A stretch of DNA of 38,267 nt from Candidatus Mediterraneibacter intestinipullorum (GCA_019118665.1 DWYM01000075.1:1-38267), one strand, 5' to 3'. Shown: positions 7,206 to 16,215, counted from the stretch's first letter. Numbers and translations: made by a program. Notes: generated by a model not told the origin, from the letters alone.

Positions 7206-9509
7206 TCAGCCGGCAGTCCTCTCGATATCAATGATGCCTTCCACCTGCCGCAGCTTCTCTATCACACTGTTGAGTTCCTCCCTGCCGTGCACGATAAATC
7301 CTGTATCAATGGTGGCGGTGCCTTTTTTGCTCGTGCGGATATTCATGGATTTCACATCGATCTTTGCCTCAGTGAACACTCTGGAGAGATCCATGAGCAT
7401 CCCCTGCCGGTCGGAAGCATACATTTTCAGCTCCGCCAGGTACTGGCCTCCGCCCTCTGTCTCCGAAGTATCCTCCCACTCCGCGTCGATCAGTCTCGCC
7501 CGCTCTTCATCGGAAAGATGCAGCATGTTCACGCAGTCTGTCCGATGGATAGACATCCCCCTCCCCCGGGTGACAAAACCAACGATCTCATCCCCTGGCA
7601 CAGGGTTACAGCACTTGGAGAAGCGGACCGCCATGTCATTGATCCCCTTGACCACGATACCGCTCTTGGACTTGGCGATGTGGACCTTTCTGCTGTTCGC
7701 CTCGGAAATCCTCTCAAGGATCGTCTCGTCCGTGATCTCTTTCCTGTGCTCTTTCTCATATTCTTCAGAGAGACGGTTCACCACCTGTCCCTCCTTCAGG
7801 CCTCCGTGCCCGATCGCAGCCAGCACCGCGTCCCAATCGCGGAATCCGTACTTCTTCTGCACGATCTGCATGTATTTCGGCCTCAGGATATCCTGCAGAT
7901 TGATGGATTTGCCCCGGCAGTAAGCTGTGATCAGCTCCTTGCCTTTGATGATATTGTCCTCTTTAAATTCCTTCTTAAACCATTGATTGATCTTGTTCTT
8001 TGCCTGGGTGCTCTTGACGATATTGAGCCAGTCCCGGCTCGGTCCTTTGGAGTTCTGGGACGTCAGGATCTCGATCCTGTCACCGTTCTGTATCTTGTAG
8101 TCAATATTGACCAGCTTGCCGTTGACCCTTGCGCCCACCATCTTATTGCCCACCGCACTGTGGATGGCGTAGGCAAAATCCACTGGCGTAGAGCCGTTTG
8201 GAAGGTTCTTTACATCCCCATTTGGCGTAAAGCAGTACACGTCCTCCGCAAACAGGTCCAGGTCGCCCTTTAACAGACTTAAGAACTCCCGGTTGTCGGA
8301 CATGTCACGCTGCCACTCCAGGATCTGACGCAGCCAGTTCAGCTTGGCCTCCTGGGACTCCATGCTCTTCGCCGCGTCCGAGCCTTCTTTATATTTCCAG
8401 TGGGCCGCGATACCATATTCCGCGGTCTTGTGCATCTCTTCCGTGCGGATCTGGATCTCAAAGGGCTGGCCGGAGGGTCCCATCAGCGTGGTGTGGAGCG
8501 ACTGGTACATATTTGGCTTCGGCATGGCGATATAGTCCTTGAAGCGCCCCGGGATCGGGGTGTACATCTCGTGGATCACTCCCAGCGCCGCATAACAGTC
8601 TTTAACAGAATCCACGATGATCCGCACCGCGAACAGATCATACACCTCGTCCAGCGTCTTGTTCTGATTCACCATCTTTTTGTAGATGCTGAAGAAATGC
8701 TTCACACGTCCGTAAACCTTTGCCTGGATATGCGCGTTTGCCATATGCTTTGAGACTTCCGCTACAATCTGCTGGACAAACTCCTCCCTCTCTGTCTTGC
8801 GGGCGTTCAAGTCTTTCACAAGCTGGTAATAGACGTCCGGTTTCCAGTATTTGAGCGACAGGTCGTCCAGTTCTGTCTTTATCTTGGAGATACCGAGCCT
8901 CTGGGCGATGGGAGCATAGATATCCATGGTCTCCCTTGCCTTCTCCTGCTGCTTTTCCGGAGTCATGAACTCCAGCGTGCGCATATTGTGAAGCCGGTCA
9001 GCCAGCTTGATGATAATAACGCGGATATCCTTTGCCATGGCAAGGAACATCTTCCTCAGATTTTCTGCCTGGACCTCCAGTTTATCCTGAGAATAACTGA
9101 GCTGCCCCAGCTTCGTGACGCCGTCCACAAGGAGGGCCACCTCTTCTCCGAACTCCCTTGTGACGTCATCCAGCGTCATATCTGTATCTTCTACCGCGTC
9201 GTGGAGCATCCCTGCCACAATGGTCTCTTTGTCCATCTCAAGATCAGCCAGTATGATGCCCACCCAGAGCGGATGGATGATATACGGCTCTCCGGACTTT
9301 CTCGCCTGGTCCTTGTGAGCCTCCTTCCCGATCCGGTACGCTTTTTCGATCATGGAGATATCCGCGGAGGGATGGTATTTCCTCACACGGTCGACCAGCG
9401 CCTGATAGAGCTGCTCAGGGTCCTGATAATCCTCCGGCGCTTTTACGGCATGACCGTCCACGATCTCAAGGTTCTTATTCAACTGTACATATTCCGGCGT
9501 CCCTGCCAT
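7206..9509 (-). CDS. relA: Bifunctional (p)ppGpp synthetase/hydrolase, RelA/SpoT family
   Basis: The 767-aa Rel protein makes and degrades the stringent-response alarmone ppGpp. Domains in order are an N-terminal HD hydrolase with HDAVEDTD (about 103-110, intact, so hydrolysis is expected), a synthetase domain with GRVKHFFSIYKKM and MYQSLHTTL, TGS (FTPNGDVKNLPNGSTPVDFA), a helical region, the zinc-finger segment FSKCCNPVPGDEI, and a C-terminal ACT domain. I chose the ATG at 9509, with AAGGGGGAA about 7 nt upstream, over an in-frame ATG 11 codons earlier. It heads the relA-MBL-hemZ-hisS-aspS run, joining starvation signalling with tRNA charging. Confidence 0.96.
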   Translation of the reverse strand: MAGTPEYVQLNKNLEIVDGHAVKAPEDYQDPEQLYQALVDRVRKYHPSADISMIEKAYRIGKEAHKDQARKSGEPYIIHPLWVGIILADLEMDKETIVAGMLHDAVEDTDMTLDDVTREFGEEVALLVDGVTKLGQLSYSQDKLEVQAENLRKMFLAMAKDIRVIIIKLADRLHNMRTLEFMTPEKQQEKARETMDIYAPIAQRLGISKIKTELDDLSLKYWKPDVYYQLVKDLNARKTEREEFVQQIVAEVSKHMANAHIQAKVYGRVKHFFSIYKKMVNQNKTLDEVYDLFAVRIIVDSVKDCYAALGVIHEMYTPIPGRFKDYIAMPKPNMYQSLHTTLMGPSGQPFEIQIRTEEMHKTAEYGIAAHWKYKEGSDAAKSMESQEAKLNWLRQILEWQRDMSDNREFLSLLKGDLDLFAEDVYCFTPNGDVKNLPNGSTPVDFAYAIHSAVGNKMVGARVNGKLVNIDYKIQNGDRIEILTSQNSKGPSRDWLNIVKSTQAKNKINQWFKKEFKEDNIIKGKELITAYCRGKSINLQDILRPKYMQIVQKKYGFRDWDAVLAAIGHGGLKEGQVVNRLSEEYEKEHRKEITDETILERISEANSRKVHIAKSKSGIVVKGINDMAVRFSKCCNPVPGDEIVGFVTRGRGMSIHRTDCVNMLHLSDEERARLIDAEWEDTSETEGGGQYLAELKMYASDRQGMLMDLSRVFTEAKIDVKSMNIRTSKKGTATIDTGFIVHGREELNSVIEKLRQVEGIIDIERTAG

Positions 9510-9580
9510 ATCAGTTCCCCCTTCCGGTGTCCGGCATATCACTGCCTTAAAATCTCAGACACAAAACCTCTCATCTAATC

Positions 9581-9611
9581 AAAAGGATGCCGCTGTGGGT
9601 CCGGGCATCCT
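9581..9611 (-). terminator. Hairpin with short U run in the relA leader
   Basis: On the minus strand AGGATGCC (9611-9604) pairs with GGCATCCT (9591-9584) and runs into TTTT. It lies after the recJ stop but also downstream of the putative relA promoter. It could end recJ readthrough, attenuate relA, or both. Confidence 0.5.
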
Positions 9612-9633
9612 GAAATAAGCCTGCAATAGTATT

Positions 9634-9661
9634 AGTATAGCATTAATTCCCTGTTTTTCAA
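9634..9661 (-). promoter_or_regulatory. Putative relA promoter
   Basis: On the minus strand TTGAAA (9661-9656), a 16-bp spacer ending in TGC, and TATACT (9639-9634). The TG before the -10 gives an extended -10 character. It lies 23 bp past the recJ stop. Confidence 0.6.
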
Positions 9662-9683
9662 ACATTTTTCTACAAGTTCCGGT

Positions 9684-11396
9684 CTATTGATAATTCACGA
9701 GCGTGAGCTGCAGATTTTTCCGTCCCATATATTCATTTACTGACGGATAATATGTAAAAGACATGACTCTTTTCTCTTCCATTGTCTTTAAGCATGCCTC
9801 TACGTCCCCAAAGTACACGGCTTCCATCTGATTTCCCTGCTGATCCTCCAGGCGGCATTTGAGCACATTCCGGTTCCTGCCGAAAACGCGCGGACTGATC
9901 ACCCTCAAGTCCTTTTCCGCAAACAGGGGCTTCGGATTTCCTTTTCCAAAGGGCTCCAAAAGTTCCAGCTCACTGACCAGCTCTTCTGTGATATACGGAA
10001 ACGGAAGGCGCATATCAATGGACACTTTCATCTGGAGATCCTCTTCCTTCAAGTCGCACAGCGCGTTGACCGTCTCTCTGAACCGCTGTATATTGTCCTC
10101 CTCAAGAGACAGTCCTGCCGCCAGCTTATGTCCGCCGAATTTTGTAAACAATGCCCTGCATCTGCACATCTGGGCAAACATGTCATAGGCTTCAATGGAC
10201 CGGCCGGATCCCTTCACTCCGTCCTCCGCCTTTGTCAGAATGAACGTGGGGCGATAATAGCGCTCTCTTATCCGTCCCGCGATGATCCCCGCGATGCTCT
10301 CATGACAGTCCGGCAGATAGACGACCAGCACCCGGTCATCCTTCAGGGAAGTAGTCTCGATCAGATCTACTGCCTCCGCCACTCCTCTCTCCGTCATTTC
10401 CTTCCGGCTGTCGTTCAGCGCTTTCAAGTCCTCCGCCAGCATGACCGCTTCCCGGCGTGTGCGGGCATTTAAGAGCTCCAGGGCGCGCTTCGCCGTGTCC
10501 AGTCTTCCTCCGGCATTGATGCAGGGCCCCAGTACGAACCCGATATGATAGGCATTCAACCGGTCCACGTCAATGCCCGTACATTCCATCAGCGCCTTCA
10601 GGCCCGGATTCTGCGTGCGCTTCAGCATCTCCAGCCCCTGCTTTACAAAGATGCGGTTCTCACCATTTAAGTCCATCACATCCCCGACCGTGGCGATCGC
10701 CACATTCTCCATGAGGTAATCCACGTCCTCCGGGTCCCTCTGCATGACATCATAGAGCGCCTCCACCAGCTTGTACGCCACCGCCGCGCCGCACAGGCCC
10801 TTGAACGGATACCCGCAGTCCGGACGATGGGGGTTGACCACAGCGTCCGCATGGGGAAGGAGGTATTCTCTCTCGCCGTCCATCTCTATGTATGGGACTT
10901 CGTGGTGGTCCGTCACGATCACTGTCAGGCCATTTTCTTTTGCGTATGCGATCTCATCCGATGCCGCGATCCCATTGTCACAGGTGACGACCGTATCGAT
11001 CCCATCATCAATGGCGCGGTCGATCAGCATCCGGTTCAGGCCGTATCCGTCTTTGATGCGGTCCGGGATATCCGTATCCACGTCTGCTCCCAGTCCTGAG
11101 AGCCCTTCCTGCAGGATATAGGTGGCATTCACCCCATCGATGTCATAGTCTCCGAGCACGCGGATCGGCTTATCTTCCCGCACCTTTTCCGCCAGGATCT
11201 CCACCGCCCGGTCCATGTCGCGCATCAGCATGCCGTCATGCAGGTCCGCGATCGTCCCATTCAGATAGAAATCCACGGCTTCATCCCCCACGACATCCCG
11301 GTTGCGGATCAGGCGCGCCAGTATCGGGGAAATATGATACTTTTCCCCGACAGCGCTGAAATCCGCTTTTTTCATTGTGATAAACCAGCGTTCCAT
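9684..11396 (-). CDS. recJ: Single-stranded-DNA-specific exonuclease RecJ
   Basis: RecJ degrades ssDNA 5' to 3' in recombination and mismatch repair. The 570-aa protein has the DHH phosphoesterase motifs: DYDIDGVN (D83, D85, D87), CDNGI, TDHHE (163-167), and in the DHHA1 half GSGRSIEAYDMF and GGHKLAAG. An OB-fold follows. Length matches the core RecJ without the extra C-terminal domain seen in Bacillus. It starts with the family-typical MERWFITMKKADF. AGGAGGG lies about 6 nt before the ATG. It has its own promoter. The apt gene that often follows recJ in Firmicutes is absent here. Confidence 0.96.
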   Translation of the reverse strand: MERWFITMKKADFSAVGEKYHISPILARLIRNRDVVGDEAVDFYLNGTIADLHDGMLMRDMDRAVEILAEKVREDKPIRVLGDYDIDGVNATYILQEGLSGLGADVDTDIPDRIKDGYGLNRMLIDRAIDDGIDTVVTCDNGIAASDEIAYAKENGLTVIVTDHHEVPYIEMDGEREYLLPHADAVVNPHRPDCGYPFKGLCGAAVAYKLVEALYDVMQRDPEDVDYLMENVAIATVGDVMDLNGENRIFVKQGLEMLKRTQNPGLKALMECTGIDVDRLNAYHIGFVLGPCINAGGRLDTAKRALELLNARTRREAVMLAEDLKALNDSRKEMTERGVAEAVDLIETTSLKDDRVLVVYLPDCHESIAGIIAGRIRERYYRPTFILTKAEDGVKGSGRSIEAYDMFAQMCRCRALFTKFGGHKLAAGLSLEEDNIQRFRETVNALCDLKEEDLQMKVSIDMRLPFPYITEELVSELELLEPFGKGNPKPLFAEKDLRVISPRVFGRNRNVLKCRLEDQQGNQMEAVYFGDVEACLKTMEEKRVMSFTYYPSVNEYMGRKNLQLTLVNYQ

Positions 11397-11420
11397 GCTT
11401 TTCCCTCCTGATACCCTTTA

Positions 11421-11449
11421 TGTATACCATTAATCAGGACAAAAGTAAA
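11421..11449 (-). promoter_or_regulatory. Putative recJ promoter
   Basis: On the minus strand TTTACT (11449-11444), a 17-bp spacer, and TATACA (11426-11421), 25 bp before the start codon. Confidence 0.5.
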
Positions 11450-11474
11450 GCCGCGTGATCCCGCGTATCTGCTG

Positions 11475-11512
11475 AAAAAGCACCTGCACCGGAAATGGTA
11501 CAGATGCTTTTT
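11475..11512 (-). terminator. Rho-independent terminator after secDF
   Basis: AAAAAGCACCTGCACC (11475-11490) pairs, with two mismatches, with the GGTACAGATGCTTTTT arm (11497-11512) around a 6-nt loop. A T run flanks both sides, so it can work in either direction. It follows the secDF stop by 69 bp. Confidence 0.8.
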
Positions 11513-11552
11513 ATTCTATCTCAGCTCAGTGAGCAGTCCATATCGGCTTTTA

Positions 11553-11586
11553 CGTCCTGTTCAGCTCTTTTGCGTCCTGTTCAGCT
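11553..11586. repeat. Tandem 20-bp repeat across the secDF stop codon
   Basis: The 14-bp unit CGTCCTGTTCAGCT occurs at 11553-11566 and 11573-11586 (period 20 bp). The secDF stop (11581-11583) lies in the second copy, so the duplication created or displaced the last codons or the 3' UTR. Confidence 0.6.
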
Positions 11587-14061
11587 TTTCTGCGCCCGGT
11601 TTTTCGTATATCTCTTTCCGGTGCGCTGCTGGCCTTTCGGAGATTTGGTCTCTTTATTCTTCTTCTGTTCTGCTCTGTCCTTTGCGCGGCCGGGCTCTTC
11701 CGGTCCGCTCTTATCTGCTGAACTGCTCTTGCCTGCCGTTTCGTTCTTGCCAGCCGGCTCGCTCTTTCCTGCCTGCGCAGACACGCTTAACTTGTCTGAC
11801 TCAGCATTTAACGCTTCCAGCTTCGCGCCCTTTGTCTTCATGGTAAACCAGAGCGCGCCTGTGATGCATACAGATGAATATGCGCCGCACACGATACCTA
11901 CCATCAGCGGCAGGGCAAACTCTTTGATGGAGCTTACCCCCATCACATAGAGCACCGCGATCGTGATAAAGGTTGTCAGTGACGTATAGATACTTCTTGT
12001 AAGCGTCTGCGTGATGCAGCGGTTTACAAGCTCTCTAAGCACTGCCGGATTATCCCCTGCTCTGCCGTCTTCCTTCAGCTCCTCGCGGATACGGTCAAAG
12101 ATGACGATGGTCGCGTTGATGGAGTATCCGACAATGGTCAGCATACACGCGATAAATGTGTTGCCCACGGACACTCTGGCGATCACATAGAAGGCAAATA
12201 CAACGAGCACATCGTGTACAAGCGCGAGCACAGCGCTGGTGGCAAACCGGATGTCTTTGAACCGGAACCAGATATAGAGCAGCATACAGATCGTAGCGAT
12301 GGCCACGGCGACAACCGCGTCCTTCCTCATCTCAGAGCTTACCGTGGAGCTGATATTCTCCGTGGTGATCTCTTCTGTCACGCCAAATTCATCCTGCATA
12401 TATGTCTCAAATGCTTCTCGCTCTTCAAGATCCAGCGTCTGTGTCTTGAAGACGACCTGATTTGTCCCTTTTACGGTCTGGACCTGGATATTCATATCCC
12501 CTGTGATGTCTTCCAGCTCAGGTATCATCTGACTGTCGATCTCATCCAGAGTGTATTCTTTATCAAATGTGACTGTAGTCGCAGTACCGCCCGCAAAATC
12601 AAGGCTGTAATTCATAGCGCCGGCGCCGCGCGCCTGATTGATCCCCATTCCCACGAATCCGCTGACACACAGAAGGATCGAGACAATAAAGAACACTTTT
12701 CTCTTTCCGAGGAAGTCGATCGGCTTTCTCGGTTCCTTGACCCGGCCGTACACTTTCGGATTCCGGATTCCCAGCGCATAGAGAGAGAAGATGATCATCC
12801 TCGTCACTACCAGAGCTGTGAACATGGATACCACGATACCCAGCGCCAGCGTCTGGGCAAACCCTTTCACCGGACCGCTTCCGCGGAGCCAGAGCACTGC
12901 CGCCGCGATCAGAGTCGTGATATTTCCGTCCAGGATCGCTGACATCGCTTTATGGAACCCGGCTTTCAGCGCAGTGTGAACAGACGCTCCGGAAGAGAGT
13001 TCTTCCTTCACACGCGCGAAGATGATAACGTTCGCATCTACCGCCATGCCGATGCCGAGGATGATACCCGCGATACCCGGCAGGGTCAGAGTGATGTCAA
13101 ACGCATTTAAGAGCACCAGGATCAGCCCGGTGTAAAATACCAGGGCAATACTGGAAGCAAGACCCGGAAGCAGATACACAAAGATCATGAACAGACATAC
13201 GATCGCAAGGCCGATCGCGCCTGCCATGAGACTTGTGCTGATGGCTTCCTCACCGAGCTGCGCGCCCACCACTTTAGAGCTGATTTCCTCCAGCTCCAGG
13301 TTCAGTCCGCCGATGCGGATGGTGGAGGCAATGTTCTCCGCCTCCTCATAAGTCATGTCCTCGCCCGAAATCTGAGCCCTTCCGTTCTCAATGACCGCAT
13401 TTACCTGCGGGACACTGATCAGCGCTCCGTCATAGTAGATCGCGATCGTGTCTCTGTTGTTGTTATATGCCTCTTCCGTGGCAGCGGCAAACGCAGCCGT
13501 ACCCTCATCATTCAGAGTCAGATCCACGCCATACTCCGTTGCCCCGGTGGTGGACTGCTGGAATGATCCGGCTGTGGCCGTCTCTACTTCAGAGCCGGTC
13601 AGAACGATGGAATCCGTCCCCTGGAGCTCCTCGATCGTCTTATTCAGCACATATCCGTTTGTACCGGCTGTATAATTTTCATTCCCATCACTGTCGTAAT
13701 GTTTGATAAAATACAGTGATCCGGGCTGCCCCAGTTCCTCAAGGATGGTGTTGGCATCCTCAACACCCGGGATCTCGATGCTGATGCGGTTATCGCCCTC
13801 CTGATATGCCTGCGCCTCTGTGCTGTACTGTTCCACACGGCGCTGCATCTTGTACACGGTGTCATCCATGTCTTCCTTGGAGGGGGTGTCTCCTTTTACC
13901 TGATAGGTGATGCTCACGCCTCCCTCCAGATCAAGGCCGAGGTTGATGTTCCTCGCCGCCCCCATTCCATATGAGTTCAGCCCGCGGATCGATGTCACAC
14001 CGATCAGGGCCATGACAGCCGCCACAAGGATCAGACTTAAAATGCCTCTGCTCTTTTTCAT
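11581..14061 (-). CDS. secDF: Protein translocase subunit SecDF (fusion)
   Basis: SecDF uses the proton or sodium motive force to help pull proteins out through SecYEG. SecD and SecF are fused in one 826-aa chain. The SecD half starts with one TM helix and NLGLDLEGGVSITYQV, then a large external domain, then five helices with GIGMAVDANVIIFARVKEEL. The SecF half begins near residue 455 with its own first helix and has YSINATIVIFDRIREEL. The last ~85 residues (from about 741) are an unusual Lys/Ala/Ser/Glu-rich tail with four hexapeptide repeats of the type AGKxxx. It overlaps the scfB stop by 4 nt (ATGA). Confidence 0.95.
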   Translation of the reverse strand: MKKSRGILSLILVAAVMALIGVTSIRGLNSYGMGAARNINLGLDLEGGVSITYQVKGDTPSKEDMDDTVYKMQRRVEQYSTEAQAYQEGDNRISIEIPGVEDANTILEELGQPGSLYFIKHYDSDGNENYTAGTNGYVLNKTIEELQGTDSIVLTGSEVETATAGSFQQSTTGATEYGVDLTLNDEGTAAFAAATEEAYNNNRDTIAIYYDGALISVPQVNAVIENGRAQISGEDMTYEEAENIASTIRIGGLNLELEEISSKVVGAQLGEEAISTSLMAGAIGLAIVCLFMIFVYLLPGLASSIALVFYTGLILVLLNAFDITLTLPGIAGIILGIGMAVDANVIIFARVKEELSSGASVHTALKAGFHKAMSAILDGNITTLIAAAVLWLRGSGPVKGFAQTLALGIVVSMFTALVVTRMIIFSLYALGIRNPKVYGRVKEPRKPIDFLGKRKVFFIVSILLCVSGFVGMGINQARGAGAMNYSLDFAGGTATTVTFDKEYTLDEIDSQMIPELEDITGDMNIQVQTVKGTNQVVFKTQTLDLEEREAFETYMQDEFGVTEEITTENISSTVSSEMRKDAVVAVAIATICMLLYIWFRFKDIRFATSAVLALVHDVLVVFAFYVIARVSVGNTFIACMLTIVGYSINATIVIFDRIREELKEDGRAGDNPAVLRELVNRCITQTLTRSIYTSLTTFITIAVLYVMGVSSIKEFALPLMVGIVCGAYSSVCITGALWFTMKTKGAKLEALNAESDKLSVSAQAGKSEPAGKNETAGKSSSADKSGPEEPGRAKDRAEQKKNKETKSPKGQQRTGKRYTKNRAQKS

Positions 14062-15491
14062 GACTGTATATTCCTTTCTTTTTCTTCCGACTCTTCCTGC
14101 TCATCAGCCAGGGCCGCTTTTATCATGATCGCGCATTCTACACGTTTGCGCTCCATCTCACAGCTCACCTCGTAAGTATCGTTGATGGAATGATGGAATT
14201 TGTAAGAGTTGGCCATGCATCCCCCGCTGCAGTAAAACCTTGCGAAACATTTTTTGCAGCCTTCTTTGGAATACACGCTGCATCCCCGGAAATCATCCGG
14301 AATATCCGGCCTGGTGATCCCTTCATCCACATTTCCCAGAAGGAACTCTTCCTGTCCCACAAACTGATGGCACGGATACAAGTCTCCCCATGGAGTCACT
14401 GCCAGATACTCTGTGCCTGACCCGCATCCTGAGAGCCGTTTGGACACGCACGGTCCTCCCTCCAGATCGATGGTAAAGTGGAAGAAATTAAAACCTCTTC
14501 CGCTCTTCTCCCTTTCCACCATGATCTTCGCCAGCTTGTCATACTCCGCGAAAATCTGAGGAAGATCTTCTTTTTGGATAGCATAGGAATCGGTGTCTTC
14601 ACTCACCACCGGCTCAATGGATATCTGCTTAAATCCCAGCTCCGCAAAGTGCAGCACATCGTTGGAAAAGTCAAGATTGTCCCTTGTAAATGTCCCTCGT
14701 ATGTAATATTTCTGCTGCCCCCGGCTCTCGGCCAGCTTCTGGAACTTGGGCACGATCAGGTCGTAGCTGCCCTTTCCGCTCCGGAACGGCCGCATCCTGT
14801 CATTGACCTCCCTGCGCCCGTCAAGGCTTAAGACCACGTTGTCCATCTCCCGGTTGACAAACTCCTGCACTTCGTCATTTAACAGCACGCCGTTGGTGGT
14901 AAGGGTAAAGCGGAAACGTTTGTCACAGCGTTTCTCCTGCTCCCTTCCATAGGCAACCAGATCCTTTACCACCTGCCAGTTCATCAGCGGTTCCCCGCCG
15001 AAGAAATCCACCTCCAGGTTCCTCCGATTCCCGGAATTGGCAATCAGGAAATCCAGCGCCTTTTTCCCCACCTCGTAGGACATAAGGGCGCGGCGGCCGT
15101 GATATTCGCCTTCTTCAGCGAAACAATACTTACAGGCAAGGTTGCAGTCGTGTGCAATGTGCAGGCACAGCGCCTTCACCACGGTCTTCCTCTGCTTTAC
15201 TTCATCGATAAAATCCTCATAGATATCCCGCGTAAACAGCCTTCCCTGCTCTGTCAGCTCTGCGACCGCTTCCAGGATATCGTTTAAATCTTCTTCCACA
15301 TACTTCTGACCCAGCTCTTTTTTCAGATAAGAAGCTGTATCCGGGCTCTTAAGTGTCTCCGGCGTGTGAAATTCATTTTGTTCTTTCAGCGCCCCGATCA
15401 CATCGTATGCGGCTTTGTCCACTACATGTACAGCGCCGCTGTTTACATCGAGGGCAATATTATATCCGTTATTCTGATACAGATGTATCAC
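14058..15491 (-). CDS. scfB: SCIFF peptide maturase (thioether-forming radical SAM enzyme)
   Basis: ScfB installs a Cys-to-Thr type thioether cross-link in the SCIFF peptide ScfA. The 477-aa protein has an N-terminal peptide-recognition (PqqD/RRE-like) region (about 1-95), the radical SAM site CNLACKYC (C116, C120, C123), and a Cys-rich SPASM domain at the C-terminus (for example CKKCFARFYCSGGC) for auxiliary Fe-S clusters. Its start is GTG at 15491, with GAGAGG 7 nt upstream. Substrate gene scfA lies 115 bp upstream and secDF overlaps the end, the arrangement conserved in Clostridia. Confidence 0.95.
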   Translation of the reverse strand: MIHLYQNNGYNIALDVNSGAVHVVDKAAYDVIGALKEQNEFHTPETLKSPDTASYLKKELGQKYVEEDLNDILEAVAELTEQGRLFTRDIYEDFIDEVKQRKTVVKALCLHIAHDCNLACKYCFAEEGEYHGRRALMSYEVGKKALDFLIANSGNRRNLEVDFFGGEPLMNWQVVKDLVAYGREQEKRCDKRFRFTLTTNGVLLNDEVQEFVNREMDNVVLSLDGRREVNDRMRPFRSGKGSYDLIVPKFQKLAESRGQQKYYIRGTFTRDNLDFSNDVLHFAELGFKQISIEPVVSEDTDSYAIQKEDLPQIFAEYDKLAKIMVEREKSGRGFNFFHFTIDLEGGPCVSKRLSGCGSGTEYLAVTPWGDLYPCHQFVGQEEFLLGNVDEGITRPDIPDDFRGCSVYSKEGCKKCFARFYCSGGCMANSYKFHHSINDTYEVSCEMERKRVECAIMIKAALADEQEESEEKERNIQS

Positions 15492-15547
15492 AACAGTACC
15501 TCTCTTTCTATTTACTCCCCTTCAGGACCCCTGTATCTGACACGCAT

Positions 15548-15576
15548 AAGGCAGCGGTCACAAAAACCGCTGCCTT
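15548..15576 (-). terminator. Hairpin between scfA and scfB (likely attenuator)
   Basis: An 11-bp perfect stem (15548-15558 with 15566-15576) and a 7-nt loop sit between the peptide gene and the maturase gene. No T run follows on the minus strand, so partial termination or 3'-end protection of the scfA message is likelier than a full stop. This would give more peptide than enzyme. Confidence 0.6.
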
Positions 15577-15606
15577 TCCCCCTTGTTCTATTGTGATCGC
15601 AAAACC

Positions 15607-15750
15607 TTACTTTCTGTTCTCACAGGTCTGATTTCCAACAGTACAGGATGTCTTACATGCTGACTGGCAGGATGTCTGGCACTCTCCGCATCCGCCCTTT
15701 TTCACTGTATTGTTTAATGTCTGTGTATTCAATGTCTTAATGTGCTTCAT
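15607..15750 (-). CDS. scfA: SCIFF ribosomally made peptide precursor (six cysteines in forty-five)
   Basis: This 47-codon gene encodes a peptide beginning MKHIKTLNTQTLNNTVKKGG and then carrying six cysteines at positions 21, 24, 28, 32, 36 and 43, with CQTSCQSACKTSC as the core. That is the exact signature of the SCIFF family, the substrate of the adjacent radical SAM maturase scfB. AGGAGG lies 8 nt before the ATG. It has its own extended -10 promoter and a hairpin just downstream. The role of mature SCIFF is unknown, though it is almost universal in Clostridia. Confidence 0.97.
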   Translation of the reverse strand: MKHIKTLNTQTLNNTVKKGGCGECQTSCQSACKTSCTVGNQTCENRK

Positions 15751-15790
15751 GTCCTGTCCTCCTAATATTCTACAATATATTGCTCGAAAT

Positions 15791-15819
15791 ATTATATCAC
15801 AGGTTTCGGGGATTTGGAA
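15791..15819 (-). promoter_or_regulatory. Extended -10 promoter of scfA
   Basis: On the minus strand TTCCAA (15819-15814), a 17-bp spacer, and a consensus TATAAT (15796-15791) preceded by TGA (extended -10). It is about 40 bp before the scfA start, so the peptide can be made independently of the membrane-protein gene upstream. Confidence 0.75.
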
Positions 15820-15828
15820 GCCTTTTTT

Positions 15829-16215
15829 TCACGATACCATCCCTCCCAGCATCCCTCCGCCCGCGCACAGGAGGAGTGTGGTCAGCAGGTTCATGATCTC
15901 AGCCTGCAGCGCGTGATACACCCCCAGGGAGATCAAGAGCAGGAGCACAAAATACAGAACCCCCGCGAGCAGCCCCCACAGAAATTTTTTTACTTTCATC
16001 AGCTTTCCGATCACAAACCCTCCCGCAAATGTGGATATCACATAAGTCAGGATAATCCCCGCGTTAACATTCTCTTCGCTCAGCCCTGCCTTATACAGAA
16101 GGATCGTCAGGATAAGGAGCATGATCCCTGTCACGACATAGGCGCACAAAAGCGCTTTCAGCATACTGACCGCTGTCTGTTCTATGCCCTGTCTGTCTGC
16201 TGTTTTTTTCTCCAT
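15829..16215 (-). CDS. Small four-helix membrane protein (TIGR04086-like)
   Basis: The 128-aa protein has four predicted membrane segments: about 17-40, 50-70, 77-98 and 104-125. The second contains a glycine-rich TFAGGFVIGKLM and the last ends in GGGMLGGMV. From memory, small Firmicutes membrane proteins of this type (TIGR04086) lie next to scfA/scfB or the yajC/secDF genes; I could not search to confirm it. No catalytic residues are seen. It precedes scfA on the minus strand with its stop only 10-38 bp from the scfA promoter elements. The start is backed by GGGAGGAA about 7 nt before the ATG. Confidence 0.8.
   Translation of the reverse strand: MEKKTADRQGIEQTAVSMLKALLCAYVVTGIMLLILTILLYKAGLSEENVNAGIILTYVISTFAGGFVIGKLMKVKKFLWGLLAGVLYFVLLLLISLGVYHALQAEIMNLLTTLLLCAGGGMLGGMVS

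Noticed and set aside
7167-8273. 368-codon plus-strand open frame
   Set aside because: It is antisense to the relA 3' half; composition is that of a shadow frame and no ribosome site precedes it.
9543-9683. T-box riboswitch before the relA-hisS-aspS operon
   Set aside because: The interval is only 140 nt, with no T-box GGUGGNACCGCG-type sequence and no specifier-loop architecture.
9543-9683. apt gene between recJ and relA
   Set aside because: The gap is too short and holds only a promoter and hairpin.
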